Assembly: GCA_052386675.1 (NCBI GenBank)
Contig: JBQTJX010000043.1
Span: forward strand, 1 to 64,000
From: RBG-16-66-20 sp052386675
GTDB lineage: Bacteria; Pseudomonadota; Gammaproteobacteria; Burkholderiales; SG8-39
DNA length: 64,000 nucleotides
Direction: 5' to 3'
A program made the position numbers and the translations under genes. Positions 34,754-48,117 of this stretch are shown piece by piece. Each line of letters opens with the position of its first letter. Position 1 is the stretch's first letter. Below the pieces are notes generated by a model. It did no database searches. It worked only from the letters and a program-made list of their open reading frames with translations, and was not told where the DNA came from.

Positions 34754-34972
34754 ATGGCAGAAGCTGTCATCCACAGCGATCCGGAAATCCAGGGCGGCGT
34801 GCCCGTCTTCGTCGGAACTCGGGTACCGGTCAGGAACTTGTTCGACTATCTTGAGGCCGGCGATTCCCTGGACGCCTTCCTCAAGTCCTTCCCATCGGTG
34901 AGCCGCGAGCAGGCAGTCGCCGCGCTGGAACTCGCCCGCGAGGTCCTGGCGCCGGATGCGCAAGTCGCTTGA
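34754..34972 (+). CDS. DUF433 protein (VapB45-like antitoxin family), orphan
   Basis: Small 72-residue winged-helix protein. The DUF433 signature is visible as IQGGVPVFVGTRVPVRNLFDYLEAGDSLDAFLKSFPSV, split into PVFVGTRVPV and the following helix. Such proteins normally serve as antitoxins to a DUF5615/PIN-like toxin encoded at once downstream. Here the downstream gene is instead an SDR oxidoreductase. A TATCAT box ends seven bases before the ATG, so the message may be leaderless. The stop overlaps the SDR start (TTGA), making the two translationally coupled. It may be a stand-alone regulator. Confidence 0.85.
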   Translation: MAEAVIHSDPEIQGGVPVFVGTRVPVRNLFDYLEAGDSLDAFLKSFPSVSREQAVAALELAREVLAPDAQVA

Positions 34973-35730
34973 CGGTTAGCAAGGTCGCTGTCGTCACCGG
35001 CGCCGCGCGCGGCATCGGCCTCGCGCTGTCGCGCAAGTTCCTGGATGCCGGCTACCGCGTCGCCATGCTCGACATCGACGCGCCCAACCTGGCGAAATCC
35101 GCCGCCGAGACCGGCCGCGGCGTGCTGCCCATCGAATGCGACGTCTCCGTGCCGGCGCAGGTCAAGGCCGCGGTGGCGAAGATCGAGGCTCAATTCGGCC
35201 GCATCGACGCCCTGGTCAACAACGCAGGCACGGTCGTGTTCAAGAAACTCCTCGACACCACGTTCGAGGAATGGTCGCGCGTGCTCGAGGTCAACCTCTC
35301 CGGCCCCTTCCTCTGCACCCAGCTGTGCGCGCCGGTCATGCTGAAGAATGGCGGCGGCGCCGTGGTCAACATCACTTCCATCTCCGGCTTGCGTGCGAGC
35401 TCCCTGCGCGTGGCCTACGGCACCAGCAAGGCGGGGCTGGACCACCTCACCAAGCAGCAGGCGGTGGAACTGGGGAACCTGGGCATCCGCGTCAACGCCG
35501 TCGCGCCCGGGCCGGTGGACACCGCGATGGCGAAGCTCGTGCACACCCCCGACATCCGCGCCGACTACCACGACGCCATTCCCTTGAATCGCTACGGCAC
35601 CGAGGACGAGATCGCGCAGGCGGCGGTGTTCCTGTGCAGCGAGCAGGCTTCCTACATCAACGGCCAGACGCTGGCGGTTGATGGGGGGTTCGATGCGGCG
35701 GGGATCGGGTTGCCGAGCTTGCGGGGCTGA
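34969..35730 (+). CDS. Short-chain dehydrogenase/reductase
   Basis: NAD(P)-dependent oxidoreductase with a Rossmann fold, 253 residues, substrate unknown. It has the cofactor loop TGAARGIGLALS, the acidic residue MLDID after strand 2, which favours NAD, the NNAG structural motif, the catalytic Ser in NITSISGL, and YGTSKAGLDHL carrying Tyr and Lys. The tail NGQTLAVDGGF is typical of the classical family. The start TTG at 34969 overlaps the DUF433 stop. The relationship between a DUF433 antitoxin-like protein and an oxidoreductase is unexplained. Confidence 0.92.
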   Translation: MTVSKVAVVTGAARGIGLALSRKFLDAGYRVAMLDIDAPNLAKSAAETGRGVLPIECDVSVPAQVKAAVAKIEAQFGRIDALVNNAGTVVFKKLLDTTFEEWSRVLEVNLSGPFLCTQLCAPVMLKNGGGAVVNITSISGLRASSLRVAYGTSKAGLDHLTKQQAVELGNLGIRVNAVAPGPVDTAMAKLVHTPDIRADYHDAIPLNRYGTEDEIAQAAVFLCSEQASYINGQTLAVDGGFDAAGIGLPSLRG

Positions 35731-35752
35731 GGGGGTAAAGGGTCCGTGTAAT

Positions 35753-35773
35753 GGTATGATGATTTGTCATACC
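35753..35773 (+). promoter_or_regulatory. Operator before the RHH/MazF toxin-antitoxin pair
   Basis: GGTATGA and TCATACC form a perfect 7-base inverted repeat around a seven-base spacer, 13 bases before the antitoxin ATG. TATGAT within it resembles a -10 box. This is the expected place for ribbon-helix-helix autoregulation. Confidence 0.7.
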
Positions 35774-35786
35774 TTGGAGCCTCGCC

Positions 35787-36029
35787 ATGAGCAGTGTCAA
35801 AGTTGCCATCACCATCGACAGCGGAACGCTGGAGCGGGTAGACGGCCTGGTCGCAAGAAAGGTCTATCCCAACCGCAGCCGTGCCATCCAGTCGGCCGTG
35901 GCCGAAAAGCTCGCCCGGATGGAGCGAGGCCGATTGGCTTCCGAGTGCGCGAAGCTCGATCCCGAGTTTGAGAAGGCCCTCGCTGAAGAAGGCCTGGGGC
36001 AGGAGATCGAGACTTGGCCCGCATACTGA
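35787..36029 (+). CDS. Ribbon-helix-helix antitoxin
   Basis: Predicted antitoxin and DNA-binding autorepressor of 80 residues. The ribbon-helix-helix is at the N-terminus: strand VKVAITID, helix SGTLERVDGLVAR, turn, helix RSRAIQSAVAEKLARM. The acidic C-terminal part (EFEKALAEEGLGQEIETW) is expected to wrap the toxin active site. The gene overlaps the toxin start by 16 bases. The strong inverted repeat upstream is its probable operator. Third-position composition is less G/C biased than nearby housekeeping genes, consistent with an acquired module. Confidence 0.9.
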   Translation: MSSVKVAITIDSGTLERVDGLVARKVYPNRSRAIQSAVAEKLARMERGRLASECAKLDPEFEKALAEEGLGQEIETWPAY

Positions 36030-36352
36030 GGGGCGAAGTTCGCTGGGCCGACCTCAATCCGGTCCGTGGCCATGAACAGGCGGGCCTGCGCCCGGTGCTG
36101 GTTCTCAGCCATGACGTGTTCAACGAGCGCTCCGGAACAGTCATTGCGGTGGCGCTGACCAGCCAGTCCCAGCGTGCCGGCTTTCCCCTGACTCTGGAGC
36201 TGCGCTCCGCGAAGCTGCCCAAGCGGTCTTGGGCCAAGATCAGCCAGATTCGCACGCTTTCCGTCGAACGCATCGGCACGAAGCTCGGAAATGCGTCACC
36301 GGAGGAGGTCGCGCAGGTTGTCGAGGGCCTCAACGAAATCATCGGAATCTGA
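36014..36352 (+). CDS. MazF/PemK-family endoribonuclease toxin
   Basis: Sequence-specific mRNA interferase of 112 residues. The MazF landmarks are RGEVRWADLNPVRGHEQAGLRPVLVLS, split as GEVRWADLNPV and EQAGLRPVLVLS, then VIAVALTSQ with the catalytic-side Thr/Ser and SWAKISQIRTLS, where Ser and Gln help bind RNA. The Arg after the first Gly-rich loop (GLRP) is the catalytic Arg position. The start is TTG at 36014 inside the antitoxin gene, which should keep toxin synthesis low and coupled. No defects are visible, so it looks active. Confidence 0.9.
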   Translation: MARILRGEVRWADLNPVRGHEQAGLRPVLVLSHDVFNERSGTVIAVALTSQSQRAGFPLTLELRSAKLPKRSWAKISQIRTLSVERIGTKLGNASPEEVAQVVEGLNEIIGI

Positions 36353-36366
36353 TCTGGCCCGACCGC

Positions 36367-36726
36367 TTGTCCTCCCGCCTCGCCGCCGACCTCGTCCTCC
36401 TCTTCCACTTCCTGTTCGTCGCCTTCGCGGTCCTGGGCGGCTTCCTCCTGCTCGCCGACCACGCCTGGGCGTGGATCCATGTCCCCGTGGTCCTGTGGTC
36501 GTCGCTGGTCAACCTCGCCAGCTGGACCTGCCCGCTCACCCCGCTGGAGAAATCGCTGCGCTCCCTGGCCGGCCAGTCCGGATACGCGGGCGGGTTCGTG
36601 GAGCACTACGTCGGGCGCCTGGTCTACCCGGGTGGCATGCCGCGGCGGATGGAGCTGGTGGCCGGCGTGTCCATCCTCGTCTGGAACGCGCTGGTGTATG
36701 CGGCTATCCTGTGGCTGACCCCATGA
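36367..36726 (+). CDS. DUF2784 membrane protein
   Basis: Small inner-membrane protein of 119 residues. Four hydrophobic helices are visible, with the DUF2784 landmarks ADLVLLFHFLFVAFAVLGG, WTCPLTPLEKSLR, and FVEHYVGRLVYP. The function is unknown. I chose TTG at 36367, which gives the normal family N-terminus; the open frame runs up to 36229 through the toxin gene. It is followed at once by a palindromic repeat (36730-36751). The order of a toxin-antitoxin pair and then this gene looks accidental. Confidence 0.8.
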   Translation: MSSRLAADLVLLFHFLFVAFAVLGGFLLLADHAWAWIHVPVVLWSSLVNLASWTCPLTPLEKSLRSLAGQSGYAGGFVEHYVGRLVYPGGMPRRMELVAGVSILVWNALVYAAILWLTP

Positions 36727-36729
36727 ACA

Positions 36730-36751
36730 AATGTTACCGATCGGTTACATT
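36730..36751. repeat. Palindromic repeat, copy 1
   Basis: GTTACCGATCGGTTAC core with AAT/ATT flanks, nearly symmetrical, followed by CTCCGG. It matches the perfect palindrome at 47298-47319 in all but one base over 22. In both places an ATG inside the repeat opens a reading frame beginning MLPIG. Confidence 0.85.
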
Positions 36752-36775
36752 CTCCGGCCTGCCGGGCCCCCGGCG

Positions 36776-37174
36776 ATGATCTTCGGCCGCGCGCAGTACG
36801 CCCTGTTCGGCATTCCCTGCGTCCTGAACCTGCTCGGGATGTTCTACGTCATGTTCGGCGCCGCCTTCAAGCCCGGGGCCGGGGCGATGGTGTTTGTCGG
36901 CGGTGCGATGTTCTTCTTCGTCGCCGCGCTGTTCGGCTTCGCGGCCGGCGCGCGGGCTCGCGACCTTGGCTGGCCGGTGCTGGGCACCGGACTTGGCATG
37001 GTCCTCCTGATCGGGACCGGGCCTGCTGTCCTGCTGCCGGTGTTAATGCTGCTGTTTGTTCCCGGGAAGGGGTCGGCGCCTGCGGTTGGGGTTGGCGGGG
37101 TTGTTATTCCCTTGCTTGCGTTCGTGGCGCCTTGGGGCGTGGTTTGGATTTCCAGCTTGCTGATGCGGCCGTGA
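36776..37174 (+). CDS. Uncharacterised small membrane protein
   Basis: A 132-residue hydrophobic protein, family not recognised. It has about four membrane helices, with FGIPCVLNLLGMFYVMFGAAF at the start and VLLPVLMLLFVP near residue 95. The ATG at 36776 is my choice; the open frame begins at the ATG inside the palindrome (36731), which would add 15 residues (MLPIGYILRPAGPPA). The last 25 codons use G- and T-ending codons more than the rest of the window. The stop overlaps the next gene by four bases (GTGA). Confidence 0.6.
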   Translation: MIFGRAQYALFGIPCVLNLLGMFYVMFGAAFKPGAGAMVFVGGAMFFFVAALFGFAAGARARDLGWPVLGTGLGMVLLIGTGPAVLLPVLMLLFVPGKGSAPAVGVGGVVIPLLAFVAPWGVVWISSLLMRP

Positions 37175-37458
37175 GGTATTTCTTCAACATTGTCGTACCC
37201 ATGTTGCTCCAGCTGCTGTTTACCTGGGTCATCATCGAGGCGACTCGCGGGGGCGGGTCTTTTGTCGGGTTGGCGGCGATGCTGGTTGCGGTGCTGGCGG
37301 TGCCTGGGACTGCGATCTGGAATTTTGTGCGGGTGAGGCGGGGTGGGGAGGTGGGTGGGGCGTGGTTGTTTTTGGGGTCGTTGGGGACGGCGATGGTTTT
37401 TCCGGGGGTGGTGGTGGGGTTGTTTTTGGTGCAGGGGATTTTGGGGGCGGTGTTTTAG
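37171..37458 (+). CDS. Uncharacterised small membrane protein with skewed codon use
   Basis: A 95-residue hydrophobic protein, family not recognised. Two or three membrane helices are present (FFNIVVPMLLQLLFTWVII, LAAMLVAVLAVPGTAIW, VFPGVVVGLFLVQGIL). GTG at 37171 overlaps the previous stop. From about 37260 to the stop, third positions are almost all G or T with hardly any C, unlike the C/G-ending style elsewhere, so the gene is either decaying or under strand-specific mutation. The 145 bases after it, up to hsdM, hold no gene; they contain an imperfect inverted repeat (GATGGCTATC and GACAGCCATC). Confidence 0.5.
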   Translation: MRYFFNIVVPMLLQLLFTWVIIEATRGGGSFVGLAAMLVAVLAVPGTAIWNFVRVRRGGEVGGAWLFLGSLGTAMVFPGVVVGLFLVQGILGAVF

Positions 37459-37603
37459 GTATCGTGAAGTGAGATTGAGATTTCGAAGATGGCTATCGGA
37501 GAAGGGGTGTTTGGATCGGTGACAGAATGACAGCCATCGCGCCAGCAGACACACGTTGGACGCGCCTGTAGCCGTCCCGCAGCAACTGATTACGAGGTCC
37601 GCC

Positions 37604-40815
<3,212 letters not shown>

Positions 40816-40848
40816 TGCACAAAGCAATCAAGATCCTTCAAGGAAAGC

Positions 40849-42596
40849 ATGATTGACTCGATTCACTCGCTTGCCTTCTCTATTCAGGCGAATCGTGGTG
40901 TCTACGCGGTCCTCCTAGGCTCGGGGATATCTCGGGCGGCCGGCATTCCGACTGGTTGGGAAATAACGCTCGACTTGGTTCGCAAACTTGCCGCCCTGCA
41001 CGGTGAAGTATGCGAACCGGCGCCTGAACGCTGGTACCTCGACAAGTTCGGGAAGGCCCCAGACTATTCGGAACTTCTGGACGCATTGGCCAAGACCCCC
41101 GCCGAACGCCAGCAACTCTTGCGCGCCTACTGGGAACCAAGTGAGAAGGAGCGAGAGGAGGGCGCAAAGCAACCGACCTCGGCACACCGCGCGGTTGCCG
41201 CATTGGTCGCGCAGGGCTTCGTGAAGGTCATCGTTACGACGAACTTCGACCGACTCATGGAAAGCGCATTGGTCGATGCAGGAGTTGTGCCGACTATCCT
41301 AAGCTCGCCTGACCAAGTACACGGCGCGCTTCCTCTGATTCACACGCACTGCTGTGTGTTCAAGGTCCACGGCGACTACTTGGACACACGCATCAGGAAT
41401 ACCCCGACGGAACTTGCTGCGTACCCCGCCGAGTTCGATCAACTACTGGACCGTATTCTTGACGAATTCGGGCTCGTCGTTTGCGGCTGGTCTGCGGATT
41501 GGGACCCCGCGCTTCGCAGCGCTGTATTACGCGCTCCTTCGCGACGGTTTACGACCTATTGGACAGTGCATGGAGAACCGACCGATGAGGCGCGCCGACT
41601 AATTAATCACCGCAGCGCTCAAATTGTCTCGATCAAGGACGCTGACACGTTCTTTCAGTCGATCCAGCGACATGTCGAGGCGCTCGAAGAGTTCTCGAGA
41701 CCTCATCCGCTCTCGATGGAAGCGGCGGTTGCGAGCCTGAAGCGCTACCTCACGGAGCCCCGCTATCGAATACAGCTTGGCGATCTAGTCGACGAAGTGG
41801 TGGATCGGGCAGTCGAGGCTATATCTGGCCCGGCGTTTGTCACCGAGGGTGGTCCCGCACCAACGACTGAATCCGCAACTGCGCGTGTACGTGGTTATGA
41901 GGCGGCCTGCTCCACGTTGCTGGCGATAGCTCCAGTTGGCGGGTTCTGGGCCGAAGAGGCGCATTTTTACGTTTGGCAGCGCGCACTGGAGAGGCTATCG
42001 GTCGCGCGCAGCGGCGGCGGCTATGTGCTTTGGATCGGCCTCCAACGATACCCGGGAACCCTTCTGCTCTATGCGTTGGGTTTAGGGGCGATAGAGGCGG
42101 AACGACTGAAGTTTCTTGGCCGTTTGTTCGCAACTACAGTCCATAGAGAAAGCCGAGACGACCTTCCAGCCGTCCAGCTCTTACCACCGTTTTCTCTGTT
42201 CGATCGAGGGGGAGATGTGGCGCGGATACTCGCTGGAATGGATCAGCGGCGCGCGCCCCTGAATGACTGGCTGCATGCAGTACTTCGGCAGCCAGCGAGA
42301 CGGCTCATTCCGAATGATGATCGATACACCTACGTGTTTGACAAGCTTGAGATGTTAATGGCGCTCGGATATGCGCACCACGCCAAGCGGACCAAGGACT
42401 GGTATTGGGTGCCGCCTGGCGCGTATGGTTACCGTAGTCAGAACAGCGATCGGTTCTTGCAGGAGATGGACGAGTCGATCTCCCGGGAGAAGGAACGATC
42501 TCCTTACGTGCAGAGCGGCATATTCGGAAGTTCCCCGCAAACGTGCGCTGAAGCTCTTGCCTTGTTCCGGGATTTCGTAGCGAAGGTTGGTAGGCT

Positions 42597-42606
<10 letters not shown>
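40849..42606 (+). CDS. SIR2-domain protein embedded in the type I R-M operon
   Basis: Predicted NAD-consuming effector, 585 residues. Residues about 15-240 form a SIR2-like Rossmann domain: GSGISRAAGIPTG (24-36) for NAD binding, VTTNFDRLMES with the catalytic-type Asn132, KVHGDY with His174, and LVVCGWSADWDPAL. These match SIR2 NADases of anti-phage systems (ThsA, DSR and Avs-associated proteins). The C-terminal 340 residues match nothing I recognise and may sense the trigger. AAGGAA lies upstream of the ATG, 33 bases after hsdS. Its stop overlaps the hsdR start region (GTGA), so it is made together with HsdR. Base composition is less G/C-rich than the window average, indicating transfer. Confidence 0.85.
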
Positions 42607-45763
<3,157 letters not shown>

Positions 45764-45767
<4 letters not shown>

Positions 45768-46387
45768 GCATGCTCCTCTACATCGACTCCCAATACGCCA
45801 GCCCCTACGCCATGTCCGCCTTCGTCGCCCTGCACGAGAAGGCCGTCCCGTTCCAGATCGAGACCGTGGACCTCGGCGCCGCCGCGAACCGGAACCCGAA
45901 TTACACCGCCACCTCCCTGACCCAGCGCGTCCCGACGCTTGTCGACCGCGACTTCGCGCTGTCGGAATCCTCCGCGATCACTGAGTACCTCCACGAAACC
46001 CAACCCGGCGCGCCGCTCTACCCATCGGACCCGAAGGAACGCGCCAAGGCAAGGCAGGTGCAGGCCTGGTTGCGCAGTGACCTGATGCCGATCCGCGAGG
46101 AGCGCAATACGCTGGTGGTGTTCTACGGCAAAACCGGAGAACCGCTCTCGGCCAAGGCGCAGGCCGAGGCAACCAGGTTGTTCGCCGCAGCGAGCGCGCT
46201 GCTGGGCCCGGACAGCGAAAACCTGTTCGGCGAATGGTGCATCGCCGACACGGACCTCGCCCTGATGCTGAACCGCCTGGTAATGCACGGCGACGAAGTG
46301 CCGAAGCACCTCGCCGCATATGCCAAGCGCCAATGGCAGCGCCCATCGGTCCAGCTGTGGGTCAACCAGAAGCGTCCGCCGCTTTAA
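45764..46387 (+). CDS. Glutathione S-transferase family protein (YfcF-like)
   Basis: Glutathione transferase with a thioredoxin-like N-terminal and an all-helical C-terminal domain, 207 residues. The N-terminus has MLLYIDSQYASPYAMSAFVAL, with Ser/Tyr residues at the usual glutathione-activating place, and then RVPTLVDRDFALSESSAITEYL, the conserved cis-Pro and Glu-Ser glutathione-binding pair. The closest E. coli pattern is YfcF. The ATG overlaps the hsdR stop by four bases, so it is formally the last gene of the R-M operon. It may simply be the chromosomal gene at the island border. The substrate is unknown. Confidence 0.88.
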
Positions 46388-46400
46388 AGCGCCGAACGAC

Positions 46401-46799
46401 ATGCCCGCAACCCTGACCGGCCGCTGCCTCTGCGAAACCGTCCGCTTCACGCTCCCGGACGCATTCACCTACGCCCTGAACTGCCACTGTTCCATCTGCC
46501 GCCGCGCCACCGGCGCGGCGTTCAAGCCCTTCGGCGGCATCGAGCGCGAGAAGCTGAGCATCGTCGCCGGCGGCGACCGGCTGTTGAAGTACGGCGGCGA
46601 GGTGGATCACGACGTGCGTTGCGCGGTCTGCGGCTCGTTCCTGTACTCGGTGGTGCTGGAAGGCCGCTACGTGCACGTGGGCCTGGGCACGCTCGCGCAG
46701 GCCCCCAGTCTCCTGCCGACGGCGCACATCTACGTCGGCTCGAAGGCGCCGTGGCACGAGATCACGGACGGGCTGCCGCAGCACGACGAGCTGCCCTGA
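46401..46799 (+). CDS. GFA-fold zinc-binding protein (first copy)
   Basis: Protein of the glutathione-dependent formaldehyde-activating (GFA, CENP-V) fold, 132 residues. The zinc ligands are visible: GRCLCETVRF, NCHCSICRRATGAAF, and VRCAVCGSFLYS. Most members have unknown substrates and need not act on formaldehyde. It lies 13 bases after the GST gene. A glutathione transferase followed by two GFA proteins suggests a detoxification set, by inference. A second GFA gene follows with only moderate similarity, so this is an old duplication or independent acquisition. Confidence 0.88.
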   Translation: MPATLTGRCLCETVRFTLPDAFTYALNCHCSICRRATGAAFKPFGGIEREKLSIVAGGDRLLKYGGEVDHDVRCAVCGSFLYSVVLEGRYVHVGLGTLAQAPSLLPTAHIYVGSKAPWHEITDGLPQHDELP

Positions 46800-46856
46800 G
46801 CATCGCCGGCGGCGGCGCGGTATGCTGGTCCCCGTCAGCATCCCAGCGAGAACACC

Positions 46857-47291
46857 ATGACCCCCATCCAGGGCGGCTGCCTCTGCGGCGCCGTGCGCTA
46901 CACCGCCACCGCCGAGCCGCTCGTGGTGCGCGCCTGCTGGTGCCGCGTTTGCCAGTACTTCGCCACCGGCAACGCAAGCCTGAACCTCGCCTTTCCGAGC
47001 AACGCCATCACGATCACCGGCGAGCTGACGGACTACGCCAGCACCGCCGACAGCGGCAGCCACATGCACCGGCGCTTCTGCCCGAAGTGCGGGGTGCAGG
47101 TGGCGAGCACCGCCGACGAGCGGCCGCACATGGTCATCATCCGCGCCGGCACGCTGGACGACACCTCACTCGCGGCGCCCAGGGGCACGATCTGGACCAA
47201 GTCCGCGCCGGCCTGGGCGCACATCGACCCGGCGCTGCCCAGCTTCGAGGGCCAGCCGCCGCCGCCGGCGCCGAAGCCCGGGCCGGCGTAG
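46857..47291 (+). CDS. GFA-fold zinc-binding protein (second copy)
   Basis: Second GFA/CENP-V fold protein, 144 residues. Zinc ligands are GGCLCGAVRYT, CWCRVCQYFATGNAS and RFCPKCGVQVAS, spaced as in the family. The C-terminus ends in a Pro-rich tail (GQPPPPAPKPGPA) that is likely disordered. A 57-base gap separates it from the first copy. The ATG follows AGCGAGAAC. Its stop is seven bases before the palindromic repeat, from which the next gene takes its start codon. Function is unknown. Confidence 0.88.
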   Translation: MTPIQGGCLCGAVRYTATAEPLVVRACWCRVCQYFATGNASLNLAFPSNAITITGELTDYASTADSGSHMHRRFCPKCGVQVASTADERPHMVIIRAGTLDDTSLAAPRGTIWTKSAPAWAHIDPALPSFEGQPPPPAPKPGPA

Positions 47292-47297
47292 CCCCGG

Positions 47298-47319
47298 AAT
47301 GTTACCGATCGGTAACATT
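47298..47319. repeat. Palindromic repeat, copy 2 (perfect)
   Basis: A 22-base perfect palindrome with core GTTACCGATCGGTAAC, flanked by CCGG on both sides. It differs at one base from copy 1 at 36730-36751, and both are followed by TCCGG. The second base onward encodes MLPIG at the start of the next gene. Confidence 0.9.
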
Positions 47320-47826
47320 TTCCGGCTGGCGGCACCCCTGCTGCTCGCGCTGGCCGCCACCGCGGCCTGCGCGCAATCCCCCCGCGACTTCATCGACCGC
47401 AGCGTGACCGACATGCGCGCGAAGACCGACGCGCACGCGAAGCAGTGGCGCCTGGGCCGGGAATCCGGCTGGAACGTGGACCAGGACAAGGGCGAGCTCG
47501 AGCTCGCCTTCGCCGACGGCACGGTGCGGCGCATGCCGGTGCAGATCATCGGCACCTACAACCGGCAGGAGCAGGTGTTCCAGTGGGCCTGGGGCCACGC
47601 CTCGGTGGTGGCGGGCATGCGCCGGCACGCGGAGGCCGCAAGGGAATGGGGCGTGCGCAACAAGCAGGCGAAATACGCTAGCCGCGTGATCCCGGCGACG
47701 CAGGAGGAGGCGTTCCAGTTCACCGCGGTGGCCGCGACCCTGTCGGCGGCCAAGGGCATCTACCGCGGCCAGGCGGGCACGGCCTGGGTGTACATGACTT
47801 TCGGCGAGCCCAAGCCGGGCAACTGA
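47299..47826 (+). CDS. Exported protein resembling DUF6882, start codon inside a palindrome
   Basis: A 175-residue precursor with a signal peptide (LAAPLLLALAATAACA, cleavage near residue 25). The mature part has WNVDQDKGELELAFADGTV and VQIIGTYNRQEQVFQWAWGHASV, reminiscent of DUF6882-type proteins, so I give this as a tentative family. The only ATG that yields a complete signal is inside the palindromic repeat, giving an N-terminus MLPIGNIFR. That suggests the repeat supplied or overlaps the translation start. The gene ends nine bases before the next small membrane protein gene. Confidence 0.65.
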   Translation: MLPIGNIFRLAAPLLLALAATAACAQSPRDFIDRSVTDMRAKTDAHAKQWRLGRESGWNVDQDKGELELAFADGTVRRMPVQIIGTYNRQEQVFQWAWGHASVVAGMRRHAEAAREWGVRNKQAKYASRVIPATQEEAFQFTAVAATLSAAKGIYRGQAGTAWVYMTFGEPKPGN

Positions 47827-47835
47827 GCGCGGGGC

Positions 47836-48117
47836 ATGGGCGCGTTCCTGGTCACCTTCGGGCTGCTGGGCCTGCTGATCGGCACGCTGGGCGGGCTGGT
47901 GTCGCACGCGATCCACTGGCATCCGGCGAAGACCTTCCTCGCTTCGCTCGCGGTGTTCCTGGTCGCGCTCTCGGTGCCGGAGACCTCCAGCCTGCTTGGC
48001 TTCACGGATTCGCTGGCGGCGATCGTGCTCGCGCCGCTGCTCGTCTTCCTGCCCACCGCCGCGGGCTTCGTCGCGGGCCGCAGGCTGGCGACTTTGTTCT
48101 TCAAGGACAGGCGCTAG
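47836..48117 (+). CDS. Small uncharacterised membrane protein
   Basis: A 93-residue protein with three hydrophobic helices (VTFGLLGLLIGTLGGLVSHAI, FLASLAVFLVALSVP, AAIVLAPLLVFLPTAAGFVAG) and a basic C-terminus (RRLATLFFKDRR) that should lie in the cytoplasm. I recognise no family. The ATG follows GCGGGGC. The last four bases overlap the end of the convergent glnE gene, so the two stop codons interlock. Codon use matches the neighbours, so it is probably real. Confidence 0.6.
   Translation: MGAFLVTFGLLGLLIGTLGGLVSHAIHWHPAKTFLASLAVFLVALSVPETSSLLGFTDSLAAIVLAPLLVFLPTAAGFVAGRRLATLFFKDRR

Noticed and set aside
37459..37603. Gap before hsdM considered as an attachment site of the island
   Set aside because: Only an imperfect 10-base inverted repeat; no matching direct repeat found at the right border near 45767.
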